This document shows positions 1 through 8,937 of a stretch of 64,000 nucleotides of DNA, in pieces; the stretch's first letter is position 1, and the number at the start of each line of letters is the position of its first letter. A program made the position numbers and the translations under genes. The notes under the pieces were generated by a model. The model worked only from the letters and a program-made list of their open reading frames with translations, ran no database searches and was not told the DNA's origin. The stretch lies in NCBI RefSeq assembly GCF_947624825.1, contig NZ_CANQLZ010000001.1, forward strand, positions 62,001 through 126,000, in the 5' to 3' direction. The DNA is from an uncultured Acinetobacter sp. GTDB lineage: Bacteria > Pseudomonadota > Gammaproteobacteria > Pseudomonadales > Moraxellaceae.

Positions 1-288
1 TGGAATAATCAGTTTATTGCTATCAAGGGTCAGCTTACGATCAGGGTCGTTTTGACGGCTCACCACCATTTTGGTGACGGGTTGTTTTTGTGCAGCAACC
101 AATGCAAGCTCAAACGGAGATGGTGCTTGATAATCCATTGGGTTTAAAGCATAAAAAGGTGCAGATACTTCAGGCTCAGTAAACACAACTGCATTTGTAT
201 TTTGAGTATTATTTTTTGGGGCAGTTGAGGCACAGCCGCTCAAGACTGAAGCTGCAAGTAAAGCGCAAGCCAAGGGCATTAATTTCAT
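1..288 (-). CDS. Putative lipoprotein, N-terminal part only
   Basis: The gene runs off the left edge of the window, so only the first 96 codons are visible. It opens with a short signal peptide (MKLMPLACALLAASVLSGC) ending in a lipobox LSGC with Cys19, so the product is predicted to be a lipid-anchored envelope protein. After the Cys comes a polar linker (STAPKNNTQNTN) and then a segment with no motif I recognise. The ATG at 288 is the natural start because it places the hydrophobic stretch directly after a Lys. It is transcribed away from cysE's end, with a hairpin at 334-363 between them. Function unknown. Confidence 0.75.
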   Translation of the reverse strand, partial: MKLMPLACALLAASVLSGCASTAPKNNTQNTNAVVFTEPEVSAPFYALNPMDYQAPSPFELALVAAQKQPVTKMVVSRQNDPDRKLTLDSNKLIIP

Positions 289-333
289 TGGTGTAATCCG
301 TTCAATTTATTGTAAACATAGAGATTTAGTGTT

Positions 334-363
334 GTTCGTCAGTCTAAGAAAACTCTGACGAAC
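334..363. terminator. Hairpin downstream of cysE
   Basis: A perfect 9-bp inverted repeat (GTTCGTCAG / CTGACGAAC) with a 12-nt loop lies between the end of cysE and the start of the partial lipoprotein gene. There is no clear T-run after it on either strand, so it may be a weak or factor-assisted terminator, or a 5' leader hairpin of the lipoprotein mRNA. Confidence 0.45.
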
Positions 364-397
364 ATGCAAGCTTGGCTACATATTAAAACTTAAAAGC

Positions 398-1204
398 TTA
401 CTTGAGCTCGGTACTTTGTGCTTCACATTCACGGCGTACTTCATCAATAATTTTAAGTTCTGCTTCGCTAAATGGTTGTGCGTGAGCAGATGATTTATTA
501 AAGGTGGGGTCTAATAAAGACAAACGCTGACACAATAAATTCATACGTTTTTCATTGTGTTGAATACGATCAAGTAAGACACGCATACCTTCAAGCATTG
601 GATCGCTTTGATCTTGCGTGGCCGCATAGGGCTGAAAACCAATACTTTGTGCGTAGTCACGACGACGGCTTTCTTCATCAGTTTGGGGTTTATCTTTACT
701 GATAAAACGTGCAGGGTTGCCCACTGCTGTGGTTTCAGGCGGTACCGCTTTGGTCACCACTGCATTCGAGCCAACTTTGGCATTTTTACCCACCGTAAAC
801 GGGCCTAAAATTTTTGCACCAGCACCCACCACCACACCATCTTCTAAAGTGGGGTGGCGTTTGCCTTTATTCCATGTAGTGCCACCTAAGGTCACGCCAT
901 GATATAAAGTGACGTCATCGCCAATCTCAGCGGTTTCGCCAATCACCACACCCATACCATGATCAATAAAAAAGCGACGACCAATTTTAGCCCCCGGATG
1001 GATCTCGATGCCGGTGGCAAAACGGCTAAAAGAAGAAAGCACCCGAGCCGGTCCTTTACATTCTTTTTTCCATAATTCATGCGCCACACGATGCATCATT
1101 AAGGCATGAATGCCAGGATATGTGGTTAAAACTTCTAAAGTATTTCGAGCGGCAGGATCTCGCGCGAATACAGCTTGTATGTCTTCTTTGAGCTGTTTAA
1201 GCAT
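398..1204 (-). CDS. cysE: Serine O-acetyltransferase CysE
   Basis: This enzyme transfers acetyl from acetyl-CoA to L-serine, giving O-acetylserine, the first step of cysteine synthesis in the cytosol. The left-handed beta-helix hexapeptide repeats run from about residue 65 to 165. The catalytic pair appears as DHG (Asp81-His82) and YHGVTLGG (His102). The alpha-helical N-terminal part is short, as in the EpsC subtype. A roughly 100-residue polar, helical C-terminal extension follows the beta-helix and brings the length to 268 residues; its role is not evident. The start codon overlaps the trmJ stop by one base (TAATG), so the two are translationally coupled, and both follow dnaE on the same strand. 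Confidence 0.9.
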   Translation of the reverse strand: MLKQLKEDIQAVFARDPAARNTLEVLTTYPGIHALMMHRVAHELWKKECKGPARVLSSFSRFATGIEIHPGAKIGRRFFIDHGMGVVIGETAEIGDDVTLYHGVTLGGTTWNKGKRHPTLEDGVVVGAGAKILGPFTVGKNAKVGSNAVVTKAVPPETTAVGNPARFISKDKPQTDEESRRRDYAQSIGFQPYAATQDQSDPMLEGMRVLLDRIQHNEKRMNLLCQRLSLLDPTFNKSSAHAQPFSEAELKIIDEVRRECEAQSTELK

Positions 1205-2052
1205 TAGGATTGATCCTCATGATCTGTAGTCGATTTGCCAGATGGGGTCCATGTGCCATGACGCATGGCTTGTACACGGCTAAAAATGCCGCGTAATAAG
1301 TGATATTCCATTTTATCTAATTGTATACGTCCAAAAAGGCGACGCAAGCGTAAAGGCAATAATCGTTTATTATTTGGGTCCATAAATTCAATTTCGGCCA
1401 ACATTGTTTCTAAATGTGGGTAGAATTTATCCATGTCTTGATGGGTAACTAAAGGTTCATCCCAATGCATACTTTGCCCATCAATCACCTGCATGGTCGC
1501 ACTTTGATCAGACTGAACTTCAGCCAGCTCCATAGCAGCCATACGCATTTCATAACAAATGACCTGAATGGCTTGTGCAACGTTGAGCACGCCATACTCG
1601 GTGTTGACCGGAATGGTGACATGATAATTGGCAAGCGCAAGCTCTTCATTGGTTAAACCACGATCTTCACGACCAAAAACAATTGCTACCTCTTGGTTTT
1701 GCTGCGTTACCGCTTGCATAGATTTTTGCGCTGCAGGACGAGCATCAAGTAAAGGCCACGGAATAGTACGGCTACGGGCACTGGTACCAAAAACCAAATG
1801 GCAATCTTGAATGGCTTGTTCTAAGGTCTCTACAATTTCAATCTGTTCAATAAGGTCAGTTGCACCTGCAGCCAAGGCATCAATATCAGGATGTGGATAG
1901 GTCTTAGGCGCAACCAACACCAATTTGCTTAGACCCATGGTTTTCATGGCGCGTAAGGCACTGCCAATATTGGCAGGCAAGGTGGTATTGACCATGACAA
2001 TACGCACATGGGAGAGGGTTGCTGAAAGGGCAGCATTATCAATCGGGTTCAT
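1204..2052 (-). CDS. trmJ: tRNA (cytidine/uridine-2'-O-)-methyltransferase TrmJ
   Basis: This is a SPOUT-family methyltransferase expected to 2'-O-methylate position 32 of several tRNAs using S-adenosylmethionine. The N-terminal half has the family's opening ([19 protein letters not shown]). The knot region carries [13 protein letters not shown] and then [15 protein letters not shown], the cofactor-binding trefoil-knot segment, at about residues 125-165. At 282 residues it is somewhat longer than E. coli TrmJ, the extra length being at the C-terminus. It starts 18 bp after the dnaE stop and its stop overlaps the cysE start, so a dnaE-trmJ-cysE operon is likely. TrmJ and CysE also lie next to each other in other gammaproteobacteria. 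Confidence 0.88.
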   Translation of the reverse strand: MNPIDNAALSATLSHVRIVMVNTTLPANIGSALRAMKTMGLSKLVLVAPKTYPHPDIDALAAGATDLIEQIEIVETLEQAIQDCHLVFGTSARSRTIPWPLLDARPAAQKSMQAVTQQNQEVAIVFGREDRGLTNEELALANYHVTIPVNTEYGVLNVAQAIQVICYEMRMAAMELAEVQSDQSATMQVIDGQSMHWDEPLVTHQDMDKFYPHLETMLAEIEFMDPNNKRLLPLRLRRLFGRIQLDKMEYHLLRGIFSRVQAMRHGTWTPSGKSTTDHEDQS

Positions 2053-2070
2053 GGGTGATCCAAAGTCTAT

Positions 2071-5000
2071 TTAAGAATATTGTTGTTGCATGTCGGTGTG
2101 ATAAGCATCTAAAGCATCATCAATGTTTTGCTCAGGTGGCGCTGCTACGGCTTGTTTATAGGGTTTAGGTGCTGCTTTTGCTGCTTTGGATTTGACTTGA
2201 TATTCAATATAAATCTGGTCTTTACCAAAATAATCGCGCAGTCGAGCCAGCAATTCATCCATTGGAGCCACTTTCCAATTGACCCCTAAATTGAGATCGG
2301 CACGCGCATAGCTATAATCAAGTTGCAATTGCAGCGGAATATGCTGACATAGATCGACATTGCAAAATGGCACTAAGATTTGAGTTAAATCCTGTGGCAA
2401 AGTTTGGCTTAAATGCTCAGGCAACAATTGAATTTTAATGCAATTGGCACGCTTTTGACGAATCTCATTTAAAGCAAAGGCTTTGGTTAAGCGCCCCATA
2501 GGACGATCAAAACCTTCACGCTCGTAAATTTCACCTTCAATCACCACCACTTTATCCACTTGTACAATGTCTTTAAAGCGTTGGAAACGTTCGTGGTTAC
2601 AAGAAACTTCAATCCGCGATGTGCCATCGTCTAAAGTAATCACCATGCGATTGGGGAAATTGGCCACATCAAGCACCAAACCTGCAAATACAGTGGTCAC
2701 ACCACGCCGCGTTGGGGTTAGCTCATTGAGTTTATGCGGAATAAAGGCTTTGAGTTCACTACGATAGACATCAATTGGATGACCCGTTAAATATAAGCCT
2801 AAAGTGTCTTTTTCACCTTTTAAGCGCACCTCATCCGACCAAGCTTTAACTGGTTTGCTGGGTTTACGTTGTACTTCAGCCACTTCACCAAATAAATCCA
2901 TAATGCCGGTTTCACGGTTAGAACGCGCTTGTTCCGCCGCCTGTACAGCTTCTGGCAATTGTGCCATTAAATCAGCACGTTCAATTCCAAGGCAGTCTAA
3001 AGCACCGGCACGAATTAAAGCTTCTAAGGTGCGTTTATTGATTTTCTTTAAATCAATACGATGGCAAAAATCAAATAAATCTTGATAAGGGCCTTGGCTT
3101 TGACGTGATTCAATCACCGATTGCATGGCTGCTTCACCCACGCCTTTAATCGCGCCTAAACCATAAACAATGGTTTTGGTATCCACAGCATGGAAGTTAT
3201 ACAAAGACATATTCACCGAAGGCGGCAGCACATCTAACCCGTTAATACGACAGTCATCAATTAAAAACACCACGTTATCGGTGTTTTGCATCTCTGAAGT
3301 CATCACCGCCGACATAAATTCGGCAGGGTAATGCGCTTTGAGCCATGCCGTTTGATACGCCACTAAGGCATAAGCTGCTGCATGGGATTTGTTAAACCCG
3401 TAGCCTGCAAATTTTTCCATATAGTCAAAGATATGGTTGGCAGTGTCGGTATCAATGTCTTTTTGAGCTGCACCTTCAATAAAGATTTGGCGCTGTTTGA
3501 CCATTTCTTCAGGTTTTTTCTTACCCATGGCACGACGTAGTAAGTCGGCACCACCTAAGCTATAGCCAGCACAGAACTGCGCAGCCTGCATTACCTGTTC
3601 TTGATACACCATAATCCCGTAGGTGGGTTCAAGTACGCCTTCAAGTAAAGGATGTAAGTATTCAAACTCACCGCCATGCATACGATGGATAAAGTCAGGA
3701 ATCAGGTCCATAGGACCGGGACGATATAACGATACAAAGGCAATAATTTCTTCAAACTTACTTGGGCGTGCTTCTTTGAGCATTTTTTTCATGCCCACGG
3801 ATTCAAACTGGAACACCGCTGTGGTATTGGCCTCGGCAAATACTGCATACGCAGCTTTGTCATCCAGAGGAATCAAAGAAATATCAAGCGGGGTATCTAA
3901 ATTGGCGCTTTGGTTAATATGTTGAATGGCATCTTCAATTACGGTTAAGTTACGCAGACCCAAGAAGTCAAACTTCACTAAACCTGCCGATTCAACATCA
4001 TCTTTGTCAAATTGCGCCACACGGTTGCTGCCATCGGCATCACACATCACCGCAGAATAATCGGTCAGTTTAGTGGGTGCAATCACCACGCCGCCGGCAT
4101 GTTTACCGGTATTTCGGGTAATGCCTTCAAGTTTAAGCGCCATTTCCCAAATTTCAGCCGCATCATCATGATCGGGGTTATTGGGGTTGGTGACAATATC
4201 TTTAAGCTGTGGTTCAGCGTCTAAAGATTCACGTAAACTTAAACCCAAAGGTTTGGTCGGAATCATTTTAGAAATACGATCGGCCAAACCGTAAGATTTA
4301 CCCAAAACCCGTGCCACGTCACGAATGGCACCTTTGGCAGCCATGGTACCAAAGGTGGCAATTTGCGACACGGCATCACGACCATAGGTACGCGCCACGT
4401 AATCAATCACGCGGTCGCGACCTGCAATACAAAAATCCACGTCAAAGTCGGGCATCGAGACACGTTCTGGGTTTAAAAAACGTTCAAACAGGAGGTCATA
4501 ACGCAGCGGATCAAGGTCGGTAATTTTTAAACTATATGCCACCAAAGAACCAGCACCCGAACCACGACCGGGACCCACCGGTACACCATTGCTTTTGGAC
4601 CACTGAATAAAGTCCATTACAATTAAGAAGTAACCGGGAAAGCCCATGGCGTTAATAATATTAATCTCAAACTCAATACGTTCATCGTAAGGTTTGCGAA
4701 TATCAAGCCAATCTTCACCGCGCGTTTGGGGCGGATACAGGAAATTTAAGCGCTCTTCTAAGCCTTCTTTAGACAAATGGGCAAAGAAGGTGTCAATGGT
4801 ATAGCCTTCAGGAATTGGATAATCGGGTAAGTCATTAAAGCCTAAACGCAAAGCCACGTTACAACGCCGTGCAATGTGATAGGTGTTTTCAAGCGCAGAT
4901 GGAATATCGGCAAACAGCTCACTCATCTCTTGAGCGGTTTTAAAATATTGATCTGGACTATAGCGTTTAGGGCGACGACTATCGCCTAATACATAACCAT

Positions 5001-5634
5001 CGGCAATACACACCCGTGCTTCATGCGCTTCATAATCGGTTGCATGAATAAAGTGCACATCATTGTGTGCCACAACACCAATATTATATTTACGCGCCAG
5101 TTTGACCGCTTCACTAATAAAGTCATCTTCAAAAGGGCGATTGGTGCGTGTTAAAGCTAAATACACCCGATCGCCAAATTTGGCAATCCACTCTTCCAAT
5201 AAAGGTTCAGCTTTTTGTGGGTTGGATGACAGCAACATTTTACCCACATCACTGTTAAGCCCCAGCATAACAATCATGTCTTGGTGTTGTTCTAATACCC
5301 ATTGTTTTTTAACACACGGAATATCAAGCTGCTGACCTTCAATATAACCGCGTGACACGATCTCGGTGAGATTACGCCAACCGGTGTTGGTCATAGACAA
5401 TAAGGTGACACGATGTTCAGCATCGTTTAGACGAATTTCTGAACCTAAAATGGGTTTAATGCCTTTGTCCAAGCATTTTTTATAAAATTTTACCGCTGCA
5501 TGCAGATTAGATAAATCTGTCAGTGCCAAAGCCGGCATTTCATCACTGGCTGCGGCTTTTACAAGCTCTGGCACACGTACAATTGATTCTGTAATTGAAA
5601 ATTCTGTATGAATACCAAGATGGACAAAGTGCAT
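2071..5634 (-). CDS. dnaE: DNA polymerase III subunit alpha
   Basis: This is the catalytic subunit of the replicative polymerase. The N-terminal PHP domain begins FVHLGIHTEFSITES (residues 3-17) and covers roughly 1-200. The C-family polymerase core includes GPGRGSGAGSLVAY (about 354-367) and the metal-binding PDFDVDFC, with Asp398 and Asp400 matching the catalytic aspartates of E. coli DnaE. The finger region has the typical GYGFNKSHAAAYALVAY. The OB fold (TTVFAGLVLDVANF) and a C-terminal tau-binding region follow. At 1187 residues it has full family length. The first gene of a probable dnaE-trmJ-cysE unit, it is separated from metI by an intrinsic terminator at 5706-5735. Confidence 0.97.
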   Translation of the reverse strand: MHFVHLGIHTEFSITESIVRVPELVKAAASDEMPALALTDLSNLHAAVKFYKKCLDKGIKPILGSEIRLNDAEHRVTLLSMTNTGWRNLTEIVSRGYIEGQQLDIPCVKKQWVLEQHQDMIVMLGLNSDVGKMLLSSNPQKAEPLLEEWIAKFGDRVYLALTRTNRPFEDDFISEAVKLARKYNIGVVAHNDVHFIHATDYEAHEARVCIADGYVLGDSRRPKRYSPDQYFKTAQEMSELFADIPSALENTYHIARRCNVALRLGFNDLPDYPIPEGYTIDTFFAHLSKEGLEERLNFLYPPQTRGEDWLDIRKPYDERIEFEINIINAMGFPGYFLIVMDFIQWSKSNGVPVGPGRGSGAGSLVAYSLKITDLDPLRYDLLFERFLNPERVSMPDFDVDFCIAGRDRVIDYVARTYGRDAVSQIATFGTMAAKGAIRDVARVLGKSYGLADRISKMIPTKPLGLSLRESLDAEPQLKDIVTNPNNPDHDDAAEIWEMALKLEGITRNTGKHAGGVVIAPTKLTDYSAVMCDADGSNRVAQFDKDDVESAGLVKFDFLGLRNLTVIEDAIQHINQSANLDTPLDISLIPLDDKAAYAVFAEANTTAVFQFESVGMKKMLKEARPSKFEEIIAFVSLYRPGPMDLIPDFIHRMHGGEFEYLHPLLEGVLEPTYGIMVYQEQVMQAAQFCAGYSLGGADLLRRAMGKKKPEEMVKQRQIFIEGAAQKDIDTDTANHIFDYMEKFAGYGFNKSHAAAYALVAYQTAWLKAHYPAEFMSAVMTSEMQNTDNVVFLIDDCRINGLDVLPPSVNMSLYNFHAVDTKTIVYGLGAIKGVGEAAMQSVIESRQSQGPYQDLFDFCHRIDLKKINKRTLEALIRAGALDCLGIERADLMAQLPEAVQAAEQARSNRETGIMDLFGEVAEVQRKPSKPVKAWSDEVRLKGEKDTLGLYLTGHPIDVYRSELKAFIPHKLNELTPTRRGVTTVFAGLVLDVANFPNRMVITLDDGTSRIEVSCNHERFQRFKDIVQVDKVVVIEGEIYEREGFDRPMGRLTKAFALNEIRQKRANCIKIQLLPEHLSQTLPQDLTQILVPFCNVDLCQHIPLQLQLDYSYARADLNLGVNWKVAPMDELLARLRDYFGKDQIYIEYQVKSKAAKAAPKPYKQAVAAPPEQNIDDALDAYHTDMQQQYS

Positions 5635-5705
5635 AGATGAATCCTTGCTAAAACTGTCGGCATTTTATCATGCAATCGGTTTGGGTTCTGTCTAATATTT
5701 AACAG

Positions 5706-5735
5706 ATAAAAAATAACCCTCCAAAGCGGAAGGTT
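5706..5735 (-). terminator. Terminator after metI
   Basis: On the minus strand an 8-bp stem (AACCTTCC / GGAGGGTT, one G-T pair) with a 5-nt loop is followed by ATTTTTTA. It sits 25 bp past the metI stop and ends the methionine transporter operon before dnaE. Confidence 0.75.
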
Positions 5736-5759
5736 AAATGAAACACGAATAGGGAAGGC

Positions 5760-6455
5760 TTAACGCATTTTTGCTAGCCATTCACCCAACATTTGCACAA
5801 CTTGCACTAAAACTAACAGTACAATCACGGTTAAAATGACCACACTTGTATCAAAGCGTTGATAACCATAAGAAATGGCCAAGTCACCAATACCACCGGC
5901 ACCCACTGCACCTGCCATCGCTGTAGCGCCAATTAAGCTAATAGTGGCGGTGGTTAAGTTTAAAATGAGTGAACTACGTGCCTCAGGTAACACAAATTTA
6001 AAAATAATCTGTGTAGGTGTAGCACCCATCGCTTGAGCAGACTCAACAATGCCTTCATTGACTTCAAGCAACGAAATTTCAATCAAGCGCCCAATATATG
6101 GCCCAATGTAAATGGTTAAAGGGACAATTGCCGCCCATGTACCAATCGAACTGCCCACTAAAAACTTCGTCAGTGGAATCACAGCAATCAATAAAATAAT
6201 AAACGGCAATGAGCGTAAGGCATTAATAATCGGATTCAGCCCGTGATAAATCACTTTATTGGGTAATATCCCTTGCGGACGTGTCGTCCAGACAATCACA
6301 GCTTGGATCAAACCCCAAATACAGCCAAACAACAGTGCAAAAAACACCATATGCATGGTTTCTTGCAAAGCTGTTACAAACTGATCAATAGACAAAGAGC
6401 TTTTCCAAAACGGTGCAGTGATGTCAGTCAGCCAAGCAACAATTAAATCTCTCAT
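5760..6455 (-). CDS. metI: Methionine ABC transporter permease MetI
   Basis: This is the inner-membrane permease of the D/L-methionine importer. It has about five hydrophobic segments, and the EAA coupling loop is visible as EAMGATPTQIIFKFVLPEA-like sequence (residues about 140-160, ending VLPEARSS). Its length of 231 residues is close to the usual 217. The ATG overlaps the metN stop by 4 bp (ATGA), so the two are translationally coupled. With MetQ and MetN it forms one transport system. Confidence 0.92.
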   Translation of the reverse strand: MRDLIVAWLTDITAPFWKSSLSIDQFVTALQETMHMVFFALLFGCIWGLIQAVIVWTTRPQGILPNKVIYHGLNPIINALRSLPFIILLIAVIPLTKFLVGSSIGTWAAIVPLTIYIGPYIGRLIEISLLEVNEGIVESAQAMGATPTQIIFKFVLPEARSSLILNLTTATISLIGATAMAGAVGAGGIGDLAISYGYQRFDTSVVILTVIVLLVLVQVVQMLGEWLAKMR

Positions 6456-7477
6456 GCTTGTACTCCTGCTTGTTGTACTTTCACGCCACGCGCTTGTAAA
6501 AATGCAATCGCTTCTTGAATAATCTGTTCATCGCCAAGCAATTGGACAAACATTTGCCCAATGACCGTGCCATCAATTTCAGTCATGTTGGCAAATAAAA
6601 TATTTAAACTTAAATTAAACTGTTTAATCACGGCTTGAACCACAGTTTCTTGTGCTGAGGTGCCTAAAAACTGCAAACTATAAATACTGTGATGATTTTT
6701 ATTTTCTAAATTATTTAAAATCTTCACCGGCAAGTGTTGCTGTAATACCGTTTGAATAAAGGTTTGTGTGGTTGGGTGTTGTGGCTGACTAAAAATAGAT
6801 AAAGTTGAACCCATTTCAATCACTTGACCTTGTTCCATCACCGCCACATGATCACACACTGATTCAATCACATCCATTTCATGTGTGACCATAACAATGG
6901 TAATACCTTGTTCTTGATTAATTTTTTTAAGCAATTGCAATACAGATTGTGTGGTTTGTGGATCAAGTGCCGAAGTGGCTTCATCACAGAGCAAAATTTT
7001 TGGATGATTGGCTAAAGCACGTGCAATACCTACGCGTTGCTTTTGTCCGCCAGAGAGTTCATCAGGATATGCATTACGTTTATGCTCAAGATCAATAAAC
7101 GCCAATAATTCATCTAAACGCTGTTGGCGCTTGGCTTTACTCCAACCCAAAAGCTGCATGGGCATTTCAATATTGGCCGCCACGGTTTTGGTTTGCATTA
7201 AATTAAAATGCTGAAAAATCATTCCAATGTTGGCACGCTGCTGACGCAATGATGCAGCATTTAGCGCAGTTAAGTCATGTCCATTGACAATCACTTGACC
7301 TTCACTCGGGCGCTCAAGCAAGTTGATTAAACGGATTAAGGTACTTTTACCTGCACCACTATAGCCAATAATGCCAAAAATACTGCCTTGTGGGATATCT
7401 AAATTAATCTGTTTTAAGGCGGTTAAGGTTTGACCTTTGAGCTGATAGTGCTTTGAAATATTTTTAAATTGAATCAT
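6452..7477 (-). CDS. metN: Methionine ABC transporter ATP-binding protein MetN
   Basis: This is the cytosolic ATPase that drives methionine import. Walker A is GYSGAGKST (residues 38-46), the signature is LSGGQKQR and Walker B is ILLCDEATSALD. The last 80 or so residues form the NIL domain, which in E. coli MetN binds methionine and inhibits transport when the cell is replete. At 341 residues it has family length. It lies 76 bp after metQ, with a strong terminator-like hairpin in the gap, so it is probably expressed less than metQ. Confidence 0.94.
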   Translation of the reverse strand: MIQFKNISKHYQLKGQTLTALKQINLDIPQGSIFGIIGYSGAGKSTLIRLINLLERPSEGQVIVNGHDLTALNAASLRQQRANIGMIFQHFNLMQTKTVAANIEMPMQLLGWSKAKRQQRLDELLAFIDLEHKRNAYPDELSGGQKQRVGIARALANHPKILLCDEATSALDPQTTQSVLQLLKKINQEQGITIVMVTHEMDVIESVCDHVAVMEQGQVIEMGSTLSIFSQPQHPTTQTFIQTVLQQHLPVKILNNLENKNHHSIYSLQFLGTSAQETVVQAVIKQFNLSLNILFANMTEIDGTVIGQMFVQLLGDEQIIQEAIAFLQARGVKVQQAGVQA

Positions 7478-7501
7478 ATTGTCAACATAGGCCCAAAAAT
7501 G

Positions 7502-7533
7502 AAAAAAATAGGCAAATTGCTCTGCCTATTTTA
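7502..7533 (-). terminator. Intra-operon terminator between metQ and metN
   Basis: A perfect 10-bp stem (AAAATAGGCA / TGCCTATTTT) with an 8-nt loop is followed on the minus strand by a run of T. It lies between the binding-protein gene and the ATPase gene. Such partial terminators typically let the binding protein be made in excess over membrane components. Confidence 0.75.
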
Positions 7534-7553
7534 TAAAAGCGTAAGGGAGATGG

Positions 7554-8420
7554 TTATTTCACTTCATCAAAATAACTCATTGGCTTATCAACTGCAATTT
7601 TAGTACCGCCTAAATTGTCTGCTACGTACTTTTTCACCGCTTCGCTATGATACAACTGACCTAAGCGCTGTAATACAGGATCATTTTCACGCCCTTGAGC
7701 AGTCACCAATAAGTTCACATACAAGCGCGTAGATGCATCTACTGGCTCATAGAATGTGGCATCTTTAAGGACGTTTAAACCGCCTTCCATTGCCAAGGTG
7801 TTGCCAAGTACAATTGCGTCAACTTCGCTTTTGATACGTACTGCGGTGGCCATAGGAATGGTTTTAAGAGTGATATTTTTTGGATTTTCAATCACATCTT
7901 TGGTGGTGCCTAAGATCGGACTAAAATCACTTTTAAGTTTAATTAAGCCTGCTGTTTGCAATAAAGACAATGAACGTGCTTCATTGGCTGCATCGTTTGG
8001 AATCGCGATGGTGGCATTATTGGGGAATTGATCAATTTTTTTGTATTTATCTGAGTAAATTCCCATCGGTTCGATATACGTGGTTGACACCGCAGCCACT
8101 TTTTTGTCTGTGGTTTCGGTGTTGTACGCCACCATGTAATTGTATGATTGGAAGGTATTGACATCAATTTCTTGATTGGCTACAGCCGTGTTCATCGCTA
8201 CATAGTCGTTAAAGTTTTTAACTTCAAGCTTGATCCCAGCAGCTTCGGTTTCAGGCAAAGTGGCAATATAGCGCCAGATATCCCCATCTGAACCTGTAGA
8301 GGCCATCGTAATGGTGTGTAAATCATCTGTCGTTTTTGCATCTGACTGTGGAGATTGTGATTGACCACAACCCACTAAAACCACAGAGGCACCAAAAGCC
8401 AAACCAATAAGCTTGTTCAT
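7554..8420 (-). CDS. metQ: Methionine-binding lipoprotein MetQ
   Basis: This lipid-anchored substrate-binding protein delivers methionine to MetNI. The chosen start is the ATG at 8420, which has an AGGA Shine-Dalgarno 7 nt upstream and gives MNKLIGLAFGASVVLVGC, a signal peptide with lipobox LVGC (Cys18). An upstream in-frame ATG at 8438 would only add six charged residues before the signal. The body carries NlpA-family features such as ITMASTGSDGDIWRYI and FQSYNYMVAYN. It is the first gene of the operon, whereas in E. coli the order is metN-metI-metQ. The long upstream gap (8421-8896) presumably holds its promoter. Confidence 0.92.
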   Translation of the reverse strand: MNKLIGLAFGASVVLVGCGQSQSPQSDAKTTDDLHTITMASTGSDGDIWRYIATLPETEAAGIKLEVKNFNDYVAMNTAVANQEIDVNTFQSYNYMVAYNTETTDKKVAAVSTTYIEPMGIYSDKYKKIDQFPNNATIAIPNDAANEARSLSLLQTAGLIKLKSDFSPILGTTKDVIENPKNITLKTIPMATAVRIKSEVDAIVLGNTLAMEGGLNVLKDATFYEPVDASTRLYVNLLVTAQGRENDPVLQRLGQLYHSEAVKKYVADNLGGTKIAVDKPMSYFDEVK

Positions 8421-8896
8421 ATGTTCGTCCTGATTCAATTTAACACTATGTTAAAGCACGTACCTGCTCTTAAAGAGACTAGATTTTGTACACATTATGT
8501 GTTTAACACAGTTGTCGTAAAATAGATGACTGTTGTTTAGATCAATACGGGAGAGCGCGTGATATAGAGCATAAACAGAACAGCGATTTTTCGCATCATA
8601 GCAACAAAACAATATTCGATATAGTGCATAAAAATGCCATATTTAGCGAATAAAGTGCATAACAATTATACAGTATAATTAAAAAATTTGAATAAAAACA
8701 AGAGAATGATAAAAATTGTTTTGTTAAAAAATAACCAAATATTATTAATATTTAATTTATAAGATTTTATGCCATATTTATCACAAAAAAAGATATACAT
8801 GTACGCAGATAAACCTACTGTTTTTTAAGATTAAATTATAGGATTAGCAGCAGCATTGTTGCTCAATGATTTAAAGGTTGCTTGCTGTTTTAAGCA
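8421..8896. other. Long AT-rich non-coding region upstream of metQ
   Basis: No convincing gene lies in these roughly 475 bases, which are clearly AT-richer than the flanks. Three copies of a degenerate element are visible: GATATAGAGCATAAAC (8561-8576), GATATAGTGCATAAAA (8618-8633) and GAATAAAGTGCATAACA (8648-8664). They could be regulator sites for metQ or curved-DNA elements. Near the right end, GCAGCAGCATTGTTGCTC (about 8848-8865) forms a small hairpin just before the bidirectional terminator, so a short plus-strand transcript ending there is conceivable but not shown. Confidence 0.45.
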
Positions 8897-8930
8897 AAAA
8901 AAACCTGTCACATGGACAGGTTTTTTTAAG
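8890..8930. terminator. Bidirectional terminator after purD
   Basis: A 7-bp stem (ACCTGTC / GACAGGT family, loop ACATG) is flanked by eight A on the left and seven T on the right. It works as an intrinsic terminator for purD on the minus strand and would also stop plus-strand transcription. Confidence 0.85.
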
Positions 8931-8937
8931 TCATGCT

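Noticed and set aside
8439..8896. SAM or other riboswitch upstream of metQ
   Set aside because: No SAM-I, SAM-II or similar core (conserved GA-rich kink-turn or pseudoknot arms) is recognisable; the region is low in GC and lacks stable stems near the start codon.
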